Assembly (NCBI RefSeq): GCF_036346875.1
Contig: NZ_CP107852.1
Span: 6,510,001 to 6,574,000 of the forward strand
DNA from: Nocardia sp. NBC_00508
GTDB taxonomy: Bacteria > Actinomycetota > Actinomycetes > Mycobacteriales > Mycobacteriaceae
Direction of reading: 5' to 3'
Length of the DNA: 64,000 nt
This document shows positions 44,659 to 53,152 of this stretch, in pieces. The notes beneath the pieces were generated by a model that ran no database searches, was not told the origin of the DNA, and worked only from the letters and a program-made list of their open reading frames with translations. The stretch's first letter is position 1; each line of letters starts with the position of its first letter. Position numbers and translations under genes: made by a program.

Positions 44659-46482
44659 ATGCCCCAAGGAACCGAATCCGCGTCGTCGAACGAACCTCCG
44701 CCGCTGGAGTCGGCGGCGGGGAAGCCCAGCGATTCGGTGGGTGAATCCGCAGACTCCGCCACCGGACGCCGCTCGGACACCTCGGTTCGCTGTGCTTCCG
44801 CGGCCCCGGACCCACAGGTATCAGCGACGACGACAGAGCAATCGCCGGCGAAGCAGACCGAACAGGCGTCGGCGAAGCAGGCCGAACAGGCGCCGGAGAC
44901 AAGGGTGGAGCGGGCGTCCGACAGCGCGAGACACGAGGTTCGGGCGGGGGACAGCGGTCCGGTGCCGCTTCCCATTCCGGCGGCTGCGCGGCAACTGCCA
45001 CCGCGCATACCCAGGTGGCGACGTGTTGCATGCCCGCCCGGTGTAGCGCCCGCCGCGTTGATCTCCGGAATGGCCGCCGCGATCCTGATCCGGTGGGACC
45101 GGCCCGGCATCGGCTGGGTAGTTGCCGCCGCTACCGCCGCGGCGGCGGTCTTTCTCATCGACCGCAATGCGCGCCGGGGCGTGCGGCGCGCGACCTCCGG
45201 TGCTTCGGACGAAGGAAGATCCCGCCCAGGATCGACGGACGAGCAGACCGCAGCGACATCGGGTTTCGTTCGCACGCGGTACCTGGGACGGCTCTGGTGG
45301 GCAGCCCTCGCGCTTGCCCTGCTCGCGGTCGGGGCCGTCCGCGCCGCGGGCTGGCTGTTCGCGTTGTGCGTCGTGGGGGCGTGTCTGGCCGGTTCGCTGG
45401 CTGTCGTCGGACGCCGGTCGGCGAACGGCATCCTCTACGACACACTGGCGGTACCGCTCGAGGCATTGGCCGCGGTGCCATGGGTGTATGCGGGCACGGC
45501 ACGGGTGCGCGGAGCCAACGCTGCTCGCAGGTGGCGGCTCGGCCTATCGGCAGCGGTGACGATCGCGCTGCTGGCGGTGTTCGTGCCGCTGCTCGGCAGC
45601 GCGGACGCGGTGTTCGCCAACCTGCTCGAGACCGTGACGCCGGATCTCGACGCGCCGGCGGTGCTGCGGTGGATCGTGTTGTTCGTGCTGGCCGCTCTGG
45701 GCGCTCTCGGCGCGATGTCGGTGCTCGCCGGTCCGCCGCGGCCCGCCACCGCGGCAGTCCGGCGACGAGGTCTGCGCCGGAGCGAGTGGGCGCTTCCGGT
45801 CGGCGCGCTCGCGATTCTGTTCGCGGCGTTCGTCACCACCCAGTTCGTCGTGCTCTTCGGCGGCGACGGATACGTTCAGCGCACCGCGGGCCTGACCTAC
45901 GCCGAGTACGCGCGCACCGGGTTCCGGCAACTCTCCGCCGTCACTGTGCTGACCCTCGCGGTGCTCATGGTCGTGCTGCGCTGGGCGGCCCAGGACACGG
46001 CCGCCGACCGCCTGTGGCTGCGTGGCCTGCTCACGACGGTGAGCGTGCTCGCACTGGTCATCGTCGCCTCGGCGCTCGGCCGGATGTGGACCTACCAGCG
46101 GGCCTATGGCTTCACGGTGCTACGTCTCCTGGTGGAAGTGTGCGAAGTGTGGCTCGGCCTGGTCTATCTCCTGGTCGCGGTCGCCGTCATGCGGTTGCGG
46201 CGGGCCTGGCTGCCACGCGCCGTGCTCGGCACGGCCATGGCGACCCTGCTCGCGCTCGCGGTGCTCGACCCGGAGCGGTTGATCGCCGACCAGAACATCG
46301 ACCGCTGGCAGCATGGCAGGTCGTTGGACACGGACTACCTGGGCACTCTCTCGCCGGACGTACTGCCGGCGACCGATCGGCTGCCCGAGCCGTTGCGGAC
46401 CGAACTGCGCACCCGGCTGCGTGCCGACCTCGACGCGGACACCTGGCAGAGCTGGAATCTGTCCCGCGCGAGAGCACGGTGA
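44659..46482 (+). CDS. DUF4153-like multi-pass membrane protein
   Basis: The 607-residue protein has a 110-residue low-complexity N terminus with imperfect repeats (EQSPAKQTEQASAKQAEQAPET), followed by ten or more membrane helices. The C-terminal part carries the DUF4153/DUF4173 pattern: FAAFVTTQFVVLFGGDGYVQRTAGLTYAEYARTGFRQLSAVTVLTLAVL and ENLYxxR-like spacing into DPERLIADQNIDRW. Function is unknown in the family. ATG 44659 has AAGGGA at good distance, better than ATG 44644. It directly follows the kinase and is likely in the same operon. Confidence 0.85.
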   Translation: MPQGTESASSNEPPPLESAAGKPSDSVGESADSATGRRSDTSVRCASAAPDPQVSATTTEQSPAKQTEQASAKQAEQAPETRVERASDSARHEVRAGDSGPVPLPIPAAARQLPPRIPRWRRVACPPGVAPAALISGMAAAILIRWDRPGIGWVVAAATAAAAVFLIDRNARRGVRRATSGASDEGRSRPGSTDEQTAATSGFVRTRYLGRLWWAALALALLAVGAVRAAGWLFALCVVGACLAGSLAVVGRRSANGILYDTLAVPLEALAAVPWVYAGTARVRGANAARRWRLGLSAAVTIALLAVFVPLLGSADAVFANLLETVTPDLDAPAVLRWIVLFVLAALGALGAMSVLAGPPRPATAAVRRRGLRRSEWALPVGALAILFAAFVTTQFVVLFGGDGYVQRTAGLTYAEYARTGFRQLSAVTVLTLAVLMVVLRWAAQDTAADRLWLRGLLTTVSVLALVIVASALGRMWTYQRAYGFTVLRLLVEVCEVWLGLVYLLVAVAVMRLRRAWLPRAVLGTAMATLLALAVLDPERLIADQNIDRWQHGRSLDTDYLGTLSPDVLPATDRLPEPLRTELRTRLRADLDADTWQSWNLSRARAR

Positions 46483-46492
46483 ACCTGAATGC

Positions 46493-46506
46493 AATACACT
46501 TGTATT
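46493..46506. promoter_or_regulatory. Palindrome AATACA-CT-TGTATT, putative TA operator
   Basis: AATACACTTGTATT is a perfect 6-bp inverted repeat around a two-base centre and is strikingly A/T-rich for this region. It lies 11 bases before the GTG of the toxin-like gene, exactly where an RHH antitoxin would bind to autoregulate the pair. The sequence also looks like a promoter -10 region, so occupancy would block transcription. Confidence 0.65.
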
Positions 46507-46516
46507 ATCGCTGATC

Positions 46517-46795
46517 GTGGGTTATAACTGGCCTGAGTGGGCACTGTTGTCGCTGGTGGGGATCGACCCTCGCGAAGTGCTACAGGTGCTCATGGGTGCC
46601 CGCCGATGGCCTCGGCGGGCGCGTGGCCGGAACGACCTGTCGGTCCTGACGGTGTGGGGCCGCACCGAGGCGGGCCGGCCACTCATCGTCGCTGTCCGCC
46701 GCACCGAAGGCTGGCAGTGGGACATCCTGGGCGCGGTCGAGATGACCGACTCCCAGGTGGCCGAACTCGAGCGCTGGGAGCACGCTGATGACTGA
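46517..46795 (+). CDS. Toxin-like protein of a type II toxin-antitoxin-like pair
   Basis: The 92-residue protein (MGYNWPEWALLSLVGIDPREVLQVL, then RGRNDLSVLTVWGRTEAGRPLIVAVRRTEGWQWDILGAVEMTDSQVAELERWE) has the size and beta-rich pattern of BrnT/RelE-fold toxins, with an actinobacterial WGRTxAGRPL motif. No catalytic set can be named with confidence. GTG 46517 follows the palindrome. Its stop lies 8 bp inside the RHH gene, the usual toxin-first coupling seen in BrnT/BrnA. The role is inferred from gene order and size. Confidence 0.6.
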   Translation: MGYNWPEWALLSLVGIDPREVLQVLMGARRWPRRARGRNDLSVLTVWGRTEAGRPLIVAVRRTEGWQWDILGAVEMTDSQVAELERWEHADD

Positions 46796-47111
46796 CTACC
46801 CGACGAATCCGAAGGACATCCAGGACTTCCTTTCCGGCCTCGAATACACCGACGCGCCCGTCGGCCCGGGCGAGCTGCCACCGCCGCTGCGCGCCGAGGA
46901 CACGGTCACCGTCACCACCTCGCTGCGCATCCCGCTCGAGCTGCACCAGCGGGTCAAGAAGGCCGCCGAGCAGCGCAACGTGACCATGTCCGCGCTCATC
47001 CGGGACTGGATCGAGTTGGAACTGGCCGCCCTGGAAAACGACCAGCCCATTTCGCGCGCCGACGCCCTGCGGGCGCTCGCCGCCCTGCACCCACTGCGCC
47101 AGTCGGCGTAA
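46788..47111 (+). CDS. RHH/CopG-like antitoxin
   Basis: The 107-residue protein has an N-terminal extension and then a ribbon-helix-helix: VTVTTSLRIPLELHQRVKKAAEQRNVTMSALIRDWIELELAAL. Such domains dimerise and bind palindromes like the one at 46493. It overlaps the toxin-like gene by 8 bp. In BrnTA-type systems the antitoxin is the second gene and carries the DNA-binding domain, as here. Confidence 0.75.
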   Translation: MTDYPTNPKDIQDFLSGLEYTDAPVGPGELPPPLRAEDTVTVTTSLRIPLELHQRVKKAAEQRNVTMSALIRDWIELELAALENDQPISRADALRALAALHPLRQSA

Positions 47112-47153
47112 GCCGCCGGTCCGGCTCGGGATCGCCATCGCGCTCTGCGACGG

Positions 47154-47333
47154 TCAGCGTTGCCGCGTGATCGGCTCGGCGCGCGCCACATCCTCGCCGA
47201 TCCCGCCGAGCGACTGACGGACCGCATCGGCCGGGTCGGCCGCCACCACGGTCGCGGTCACGGGATGCCCGTTCGCGTCGCGAACCTCCCGACCACCCAG
47301 GGAGACAACAGGAATCCCGCCGCGTCGCCGCAC
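47154..47333 (-). CDS. Small protein of unknown function (about 59 residues)
   Basis: A minus-strand frame begins at GTG 47333, preceded by GAGGAGG at suitable distance. It encodes RRRGGIPVVSLGGREVRDANGHPV followed by TATVVAADPADAVRQSLGGIGEDV, which has protein-like residue use. It has no recognised family. It occupies most of the 322-bp gap between the antitoxin and DUF72 genes, for which I see nothing else. Confidence 0.45.
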   Translation of the reverse strand: MRRRGGIPVVSLGGREVRDANGHPVTATVVAADPADAVRQSLGGIGEDVARAEPITRQR

Positions 47334-47433
47334 CGGCGCCACCTCCTCTCGTCGACCGGGATACCACCGAGCATTCTCTCGGCATGTGCCCCGCTGTCTT
47401 CGGAATCGGCGGCAGGTGGTCGGTGACCGACGG

Positions 47434-48249
47434 TTACGTCAGACGCGCACGCAACGCGATGGCGTCGCGGGGCGCCATCACCTTCGCGTCGTTGTCGAAA
47501 TAGGTGTACACATCGCCGGATCGGGCCCATGAGCGGATCTTCGCCGCCCACATGTCCAGGCCGTCGTCGGTGTAGCCGCTGACGTAGAGCTCGTCGTGCC
47601 CGTGCAACCGGACGTAGACGAAATCAGCGGTGGCCTCCTCGACCAGCGGATACTTTCCCGCCGCGTCGGCGACGACGAGCGCAACGCCGTGGCGGGTGAG
47701 CAGTTCGGTGAACGCGGGTGTCACGAAGCTGTCGTGCCGGATCTCCAGCGCGTGCCGCATCGGCCGGTCCGCGTCGGTGCTGGTGTGCGCGGGATCGACG
47801 CGGTGATCGTGCCGCCGCGCGATCTCGGCGGCCTGCTCGGTGCTGCGCGGCAGCCGGGTGAGGAAGGCATCGAGCACGTCCACGTCGAAGGGGAAGGTCG
47901 GCGGCAGTTGCCACAGCATCGGACCCAGTTTGTGCCCCAGCGCCAGCGGGCCGGACGCGAGGAAGTTCGCCAGCGGCTCGTCGCCGTCGCGCAGCCGTTT
48001 CATGTGGGTGATGAAACGGCTGCCTTTCACCGCGAACACGAAGTCGTCCGGGGTCTGCTGCGCCCAGTTCCGATAGCTGGACGGGCGTTGCAGGGAATAG
48101 AACGAGCCGTTGATCTCGACGCTGTCGAGCCGCTCCGACAGATAGGCCAGCTCGCGCTTGTGCGTCACTCCCGGGGGATAGAACGTCCCTCGCCAGGGCG
48201 GATACACCCATCCTGACGTGCCGATCCGGATCTGGCCACACCCCTCCAT
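47434..48249 (-). CDS. DUF72 (YecE-like) family protein
   Basis: The 271-residue TIM-barrel-like protein carries the family's hallmark start IRIGTSGWVYPPWRGTFYPPGV, then RLDSVEINGSFYSLQRPSSYRNWAQQTPDDFVFAVKGSRFITH and the LHGHDELYVSGYTDDGLDMWAAKI and VYTYFDNDAKVMAPRDAIAL regions near the end. DUF72 proteins are widespread and structurally resemble nucleases or isomerases, with no settled activity. Length is normal. ATG 48249. Confidence 0.92.
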   Translation of the reverse strand: MEGCGQIRIGTSGWVYPPWRGTFYPPGVTHKRELAYLSERLDSVEINGSFYSLQRPSSYRNWAQQTPDDFVFAVKGSRFITHMKRLRDGDEPLANFLASGPLALGHKLGPMLWQLPPTFPFDVDVLDAFLTRLPRSTEQAAEIARRHDHRVDPAHTSTDADRPMRHALEIRHDSFVTPAFTELLTRHGVALVVADAAGKYPLVEEATADFVYVRLHGHDELYVSGYTDDGLDMWAAKIRSWARSGDVYTYFDNDAKVMAPRDAIALRARLT

Positions 48250-48383
48250 GGTGGCAAACCTACGCCGCTACCGGCGAATGGGAGACCACGCCATCTCCGG
48301 TGACCGGGGTGCGATGGTCGGCGTCCGCATGTTCCGGCGCGGATCTAGGGTGGTGAGCGGTCGACGCGCGGAGGCGGGACGGT

Positions 48384-49571
48384 ATGGGTGCAGAGATAGT
48401 GGTGGTCGGTGCCGGAGTCGTGGGGGCATCGGTGGCCTACCATCTCGCGGCGGCGGGACAGGAACGCGTGACGGTGGCGGATGCCCGGGCGCGCGACCTC
48501 CTGCCCGGGTCGACGGGGTTGGCGCCGGGATTCGTCGGACAGCTCAGTGCCACAACGGAGCTCGCCGTGCTGGCGATGGATGGCGTGGCCACCTACCGTT
48601 CCCTGGCGCCCACGGCCTTCCGGCAAGTCGGTTGCCTGGAGATCGCCACGACGCAGGCGCGGCTGGAGCAGGCGCACGCCGACGTCGAACACGGACGCGG
48701 TCTGGGCATCGAGGCGCAGGTTCTGGATGCCGACACGGCGGTCGCGCTCGCCCCGGCACTGGTGAACGCCGAACGGGCGCTGGGCGCGTTGTACATTCCG
48801 TCCGACGGCGCCGCCGAACCCATCGCCCTCACCGAGGCGCTGGTCGCGGCAGCCGTAGCGTACGGAGTGACCTTTCAGTGGGGTACCAGGGTGCGCGCGC
48901 TGGAGACCGCGCACGGCCGGGTGGTGGGTGTCCGCACCGATGACGAGGTGCTGCCCGCGCGGGCTGTGGTACTCGCGGCCGGTATCTGGGGACCGGCGCT
49001 CGCCGCGAGCGCCGGCGTGCGCTTGCCCATGGTCGCGGTACAGCACCCCTACGTGCGCACCACCGAGCTGCCCGATCTCGATGACACCCCGATCGATGCG
49101 CCGATCGTGCGATACCCCGACCACGCCGTCTACACGCGCAGGCACGGGCGCCACTACGGGCTCGGCACCTACTCCCATGACCCGATCCCGTTGGTTGCGG
49201 CGGCGGAGACGGCCGAAAGGCCCTACCGGGAGACCGATTTCGGTGCGGCGATCGCCGCGGCGACCGCCTTGGTGCCGACCTTCCGGACCGCGGGCGTCGG
49301 GTCCCGGCTCAACGGCGCCTTCGCGCTCACACCCGACGAATTGCCGCTCGTCGGTCCGGTTCCGGATCTTCCGGGCCTGTGGGTGGCGGAGGCGTCCTGG
49401 GTGACCCACGCGGGCGGTGTCGGCCGTCATCTGGCGAACCTGCTGCTGGACACCGGCGATCTCGCCGTGGACCCGGCTCGCCTGGCGCCGGATCGCTTCG
49501 CGCAGTGGAGCGACGAGCGGGTGTACGCCACCGCGCTCGGCCACTATCGGGGGATCTACGACGCGCACTGA
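48384..49571 (+). CDS. FAD-dependent oxidoreductase, DAO (glycine/sarcosine oxidase-like) family
   Basis: The 395-residue flavoprotein has an N-terminal Rossmann GxGxxG (VVGAGVVGASVAYHLAAAG), the acidic ribose contact, and the DAO-family motif VVLAAGIWGPALAASAGVRLPMVAVQHPYVRT. The C terminus has DELPLVGPVPDLPGLWVAEASWVTHAGGVGRHLANLL. It most resembles sarcosine/dimethylglycine dehydrogenase-type enzymes that oxidise secondary or tertiary amines. The folate domain of long dimethylglycine dehydrogenases is absent. GGAG upstream supports ATG 48384. Confidence 0.9.
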   Translation: MGAEIVVVGAGVVGASVAYHLAAAGQERVTVADARARDLLPGSTGLAPGFVGQLSATTELAVLAMDGVATYRSLAPTAFRQVGCLEIATTQARLEQAHADVEHGRGLGIEAQVLDADTAVALAPALVNAERALGALYIPSDGAAEPIALTEALVAAAVAYGVTFQWGTRVRALETAHGRVVGVRTDDEVLPARAVVLAAGIWGPALAASAGVRLPMVAVQHPYVRTTELPDLDDTPIDAPIVRYPDHAVYTRRHGRHYGLGTYSHDPIPLVAAAETAERPYRETDFGAAIAAATALVPTFRTAGVGSRLNGAFALTPDELPLVGPVPDLPGLWVAEASWVTHAGGVGRHLANLLLDTGDLAVDPARLAPDRFAQWSDERVYATALGHYRGIYDAH

Positions 49572-49643
49572 CCGCGTGGTCGATGCGAACGCGGATCACG
49601 ATGGGACACAACCCTGCCGACGATTCGCTGTCGAGCTGGGTAG

Positions 49644-50042
49644 TCAGCCCATCACGAACGAGGCGGCGAACCACGCCAGCAGGACCAGCACGGCACCGAC
49701 CAGCGCGCCCGGGAACAGTGCACGCCCGTGTCTGGCCGCGGTGGCGGACAGCGCCGCGCCGACGGCGAATCCGAGAACGCCGCCGCCGACCATGATCCAC
49801 ACGCCCGCGCTCGTGTCGACCCGGCACTCGGGCTTGGACGCACAGATGCCGCCGGCCATCAGGAACCACGGCGCGAGGACCACCGACATCATGGCCAGCG
49901 TCGCGGGCAGGAGCCACAGCAGCGCGCTGAGAACCAGATCCGTCCTCCGCGGTGGCGCGACCGCGCGGACTTCGGGTTCGCGCATCGGATAGCCGGAGGG
50001 GGTGGTGCCGTGGGAGACCTGGTTGAGGTAACCGTGCATCAT
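49644..50042 (-). CDS. Small membrane protein, three to four helices
   Basis: The 132-residue protein has a polar N-terminal 34 residues and then hydrophobic segments LVLSALLWLLPATLAMMSVVLAPWFLMAGG, VWIMVGGGVLGFAVGAALSAT and LVGAVLVLLAWFAASFVMG. A cysteine pair (ICASKPECR) lies in the first loop and could be disulfide-bonded outside. No family recognised. ATG 50042 or 50039. Confidence 0.7.
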   Translation of the reverse strand: MMHGYLNQVSHGTTPSGYPMREPEVRAVAPPRRTDLVLSALLWLLPATLAMMSVVLAPWFLMAGGICASKPECRVDTSAGVWIMVGGGVLGFAVGAALSATAARHGRALFPGALVGAVLVLLAWFAASFVMG

Positions 50043-50487
50043 GTCTCGCTATCGCTTGTCGGTGGAGTCGACCTGGCCGATGGAAGTTATACACCAGGCT
50101 CGTGCGCGCCGAAGTGCTTGTGTCCCCGTCGATGCGAGCGTCCGGCTTCCCCTCGGCCCGCGATGTCGGCCTTGCCCGGACCTGCGTCCCAGCCGCGCCG
50201 TACGCAGCGACTCCACAGCATCCGGCCGAGCCGCCCGCGTCGGCGGGTTCGAAGGTCGGCGTGTCACGCGAATCCGGTTGTGGTGCAGCATGAGCGGGTC
50301 CATCGCCGCAGGTCACCCGCTGCTACCGATGCCGATGGCATACCTACGTGACCATCCTGTGTGTCGATCCGCATCGCGATCGGAACCTCATGTCGCTGGT
50401 GGACCGTAGGACCGAACGACAGCGACGTTCGACGGCCCGCGTCGAGTTCCCGATCGCCGAATTCGCCTCTACTGTGGGAGTCGCGCG
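50043..50487. other. Intergenic region upstream of P450 gene
   Basis: This 445-bp gap separates divergent genes. Open frames across it are Arg/Ser/Pro-rich and look non-coding. A ribosome binding site GGGAG lies just before the P450 TTG start. No repeat or RNA is evident. Confidence 0.4.
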
Positions 50488-51744
50488 TTGACCACGCCCC
50501 AGAATATCGTTCCGACCACGAACACCCTTGGCGCACATCATGGTTCGCCCATCGGCGCCGACGTCGAACGGGTATCGCTGCACTCCCCGGAGTTCGCGGC
50601 CGATCCGCATCGGGCCTACCGGGACATGCGGTACCGCTACGGTTCGCTGGCGCCGGTGGAGTTGGCGCCGGGCGTGCCCGCGACGCTGGTGCTCGACTAT
50701 CGCACCGCTGTGCGAATCCTGCACGATCCGCAGCATTTCCCGGCCGACCCGCGCACCTGGCAGGCGAGCGTCCCCGCCGGCTGCCCGGTGCTGCCGGTGC
50801 TGGAATGGCGGCCCAACGCGATGCGCAGCGCGGGCGCCGAGCACGCCCGCTACCGTGAGGCCAACACCGCGAGCATCAATGCGGTGGACCTGCATGCCCT
50901 GCACGCCACCGTGGAGCGGATCGCTGTCCCGCTGATCAACACCTTCTGCACGGCGGGCAGCGCCGATCTGGTCTCCCAGTACGCATTTCCACTCGCTTTC
51001 GAGGTGATCAATGCCCTACTCGGGTGTCCACCGGAGATCGGGCAGGAGGTTGCCGCCGCGACCGCCGCGGTGTTCGACGGTGTCGACGCCGAAGCGGGCA
51101 ACCGGATGCTCGGTACCGCGCTCCTGCGGCTGCTCGAACTCAAGCGCGCCGAACCGGGCGACGACATCACCACCCGCCTGCTCCAGCATCCGGCCGACCT
51201 CGACGACGCGGAGGTGATCCACCAGCTCGTCGTGCTCTATGGTGCGGGCATCGAGCCGCTGCAGAACCTGATCGTCAACAGCCTCGTGCTGATCCTGTCC
51301 GACGATCGTTTCGGTGGCCACGTTCTCGGCGGGAGCCTGTCCACTCGCGACGCCTTGGACGAGGTGCTGTTCACCGACCCGCCGATGGCCAACTTCTCGG
51401 TCACCTACCCGCGCCAGCCGATCCTGATCGACGATGTGTGGCTGCCCGCGCACCAACCGGTCGTCATCAGCTTCGCGGCCTGCAACAACGACCCGGCGAT
51501 CAGCGTCGAGAACCACGGCGGAAACCGGTCGCACCTGGCGTGGGGCGCCGGACCGCACGCCTGCCCCGCCCGCAGCCCGGCCTACCTGATCGGCCAGGAC
51601 GCGATCGACCAGCTGCTGGACGCGCTGCCGGAACTGCGGCCCGCGGTTCCGGTGCACGAATTGACCTGGCGGCCAGGGCCTTTCCACCGAGCCCTGACCG
51701 CGCTCCCGGTCGTCTTCCCGGCGACCCCGCCCTGGCAACCGTGA
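50488..51744 (+). CDS. Cytochrome P450-like protein lacking the ExxR arginine
   Basis: The 418-residue protein has the P450 C-terminal haem-ligand region HLAWGAGPHACPAR with Cys359 and normal family length. Two usually conserved features are altered. The K-helix ExxR reads E292-V-L-F (DALDEVLFTDPP), with Phe for Arg, and the I-helix [AG]GxxT reads AGIEP, with Pro for the oxygen-activating Thr. Loss of ExxR is known in the actinobacterial CYP157 group, often linked to conservons, but no roadblock, DUF742 or GTPase genes are adjacent here. It may act through peroxide or have a non-monooxygenase role. Its 3' end is 17 bp from the convergent StyA-like gene. Confidence 0.85.
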   Translation: MTTPQNIVPTTNTLGAHHGSPIGADVERVSLHSPEFAADPHRAYRDMRYRYGSLAPVELAPGVPATLVLDYRTAVRILHDPQHFPADPRTWQASVPAGCPVLPVLEWRPNAMRSAGAEHARYREANTASINAVDLHALHATVERIAVPLINTFCTAGSADLVSQYAFPLAFEVINALLGCPPEIGQEVAAATAAVFDGVDAEAGNRMLGTALLRLLELKRAEPGDDITTRLLQHPADLDDAEVIHQLVVLYGAGIEPLQNLIVNSLVLILSDDRFGGHVLGGSLSTRDALDEVLFTDPPMANFSVTYPRQPILIDDVWLPAHQPVVISFAACNNDPAISVENHGGNRSHLAWGAGPHACPARSPAYLIGQDAIDQLLDALPELRPAVPVHELTWRPGPFHRALTALPVVFPATPPWQP

Positions 51745-51761
51745 TACCGGAGCCGTGACGT

Positions 51762-52967
51762 TCAGGACGGGGCGCCCGCCGCGAACTGGGCGAGATTCGA
51801 CGGCCGCGCGAAGGCGGCGGCGAATGCGTCGGCCAGCGTCGAGTCGTGCTGTGCGGCCAGCATCAGCTCGCGCATCGCCGGAGGTGGGTCCAGCACCGTC
51901 GCGGTCCACTGCGCCGCGGGGTGGGCGATGGCGGTCAGCCACGGCGCCGCCGCCCACTCCATCCAGTCCCTGTCGTAGCGGCCGCCTTGGCTGCGCAGTA
52001 TCGCCTCCCCGTAGCGGATCGCGCAGTGAATGGCATTGTTGGCGCCCTGCGCACCGCCCGGGTCCATCCGGCAGACGACGTCGCCGCCGCCCAGCACCGG
52101 CCGTCCCGAAGGCAGGGTGCCGACCGGCCTGCGCATCGCCGGTGTCACGGCGCCGACCAATGTCGCGCCGCCGTCGGTCAGCTCGGCGTCGCGGTACCGC
52201 TCGGCGAACTCGGCGGGCAGGTGCTGGTCGATGAGCTGTTTGGCCTGCCGCAATCGTTGCGCCGGCGTGCCGTGCTGGTCGAAGACGTCCAAGGCGCCGC
52301 CCGGCCGCGCCTCGAAAAGCATGATCTCGCAGCGCCGTTCCTGCCCCGGTCGCCCGGTCAGACCGGGGTAGGAGATCACTTCACCGTGCTCGGGCAGCGC
52401 CGTGTAGGCGCCGAGATGCTGCGGATCGGGCTGGACGCCGTCGAGGTACAGCACCGCGAGCCGCCGCTGGGGCTCGGCGGGTACGGTCCACGCCGGGTCG
52501 TCCTCGAAACAGGCGGCGAGTTCTCGCGAAGCGCGGGTCACCACCGTCAGGTCGTAGTCGGCGGCGGCTCGGTCGAGTTCCGTCACGGACCGGTCGCCGA
52601 CTCGCAGGTCGCCGCCCGCGGCCAGGTATTCGCCGAGCCACCGCGCGAAGACGGTCCGCTGGTCCACGCTCTGCGCCGGCCGGGTGAAGCGTCCGGCCCA
52701 GGCCGCCACCGCCGTGCGGTCGACGGCCATGGTGAACCGGATGCCCTCGATGTTCGGCGCGGTCGCGCGCCAGAAGCCCAGCCCGGCGTCCGATTCGAGG
52801 TCGAGCGTCGGGGGGAACTTGACCTGTGTGCTGGTCACCGTGCCCGCGAGGATCGCTTCGGCATCGCGATCGGTCACCAGCGTGACCGAGCTACCGCCGC
52901 GCAGGAGGCAATAGGCGAGGGGTAGCCCGCATTCGCCCGCCCCGAGTACCTGTATCTGTCCCACCAT
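51762..52967 (-). CDS. StyA-like FAD-dependent monooxygenase (styrene/indole type)
   Basis: The 401-residue protein resembles the oxygenase of two-component styrene/indole monooxygenases. The FAD-binding motif is IQVLGAGECGLPLAYCLLRGG (about residues 5-25). Later come DYDLTVVTRASREL and VLGGGDVVCRMDPGGAQGANNAIHCAIRYGEAIL, the conserved DPxxxQGAN segment that contacts the flavin. Enzymes of this class need a separate StyB-type flavin reductase, not encoded here. ATG 52967. It is divergent from a large LuxR regulator over 185 bp, a plausible regulatory pair. Confidence 0.82.
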   Translation of the reverse strand: MVGQIQVLGAGECGLPLAYCLLRGGSSVTLVTDRDAEAILAGTVTSTQVKFPPTLDLESDAGLGFWRATAPNIEGIRFTMAVDRTAVAAWAGRFTRPAQSVDQRTVFARWLGEYLAAGGDLRVGDRSVTELDRAAADYDLTVVTRASRELAACFEDDPAWTVPAEPQRRLAVLYLDGVQPDPQHLGAYTALPEHGEVISYPGLTGRPGQERRCEIMLFEARPGGALDVFDQHGTPAQRLRQAKQLIDQHLPAEFAERYRDAELTDGGATLVGAVTPAMRRPVGTLPSGRPVLGGGDVVCRMDPGGAQGANNAIHCAIRYGEAILRSQGGRYDRDWMEWAAAPWLTAIAHPAAQWTATVLDPPPAMRELMLAAQHDSTLADAFAAAFARPSNLAQFAAGAPS

Positions 52968-53152
52968 GGTGTCCTTTCGGTCGTGAGATCGACTGCGGCG
53001 ATAGCGAAATCGTCGAGGAATAGGTGGGTGCGGCACATCGGTAGAGACGGGCCGGGTCGCCGCAATCGCCCGGCAGGCCGCGGATGCGGGCTGGATTTCC
53101 GCCGGGCCGCGTGTTCGTGCTCCGGTCCGTGACCCGGCTACGCTGCACTGCT

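Noticed and set aside
50488..51744. Conservon (cvn) operon
   Set aside because: The P450 resembles CYP157-type in losing ExxR, but the roadblock, DUF742, GTPase and kinase genes that define a conservon are absent nearby.
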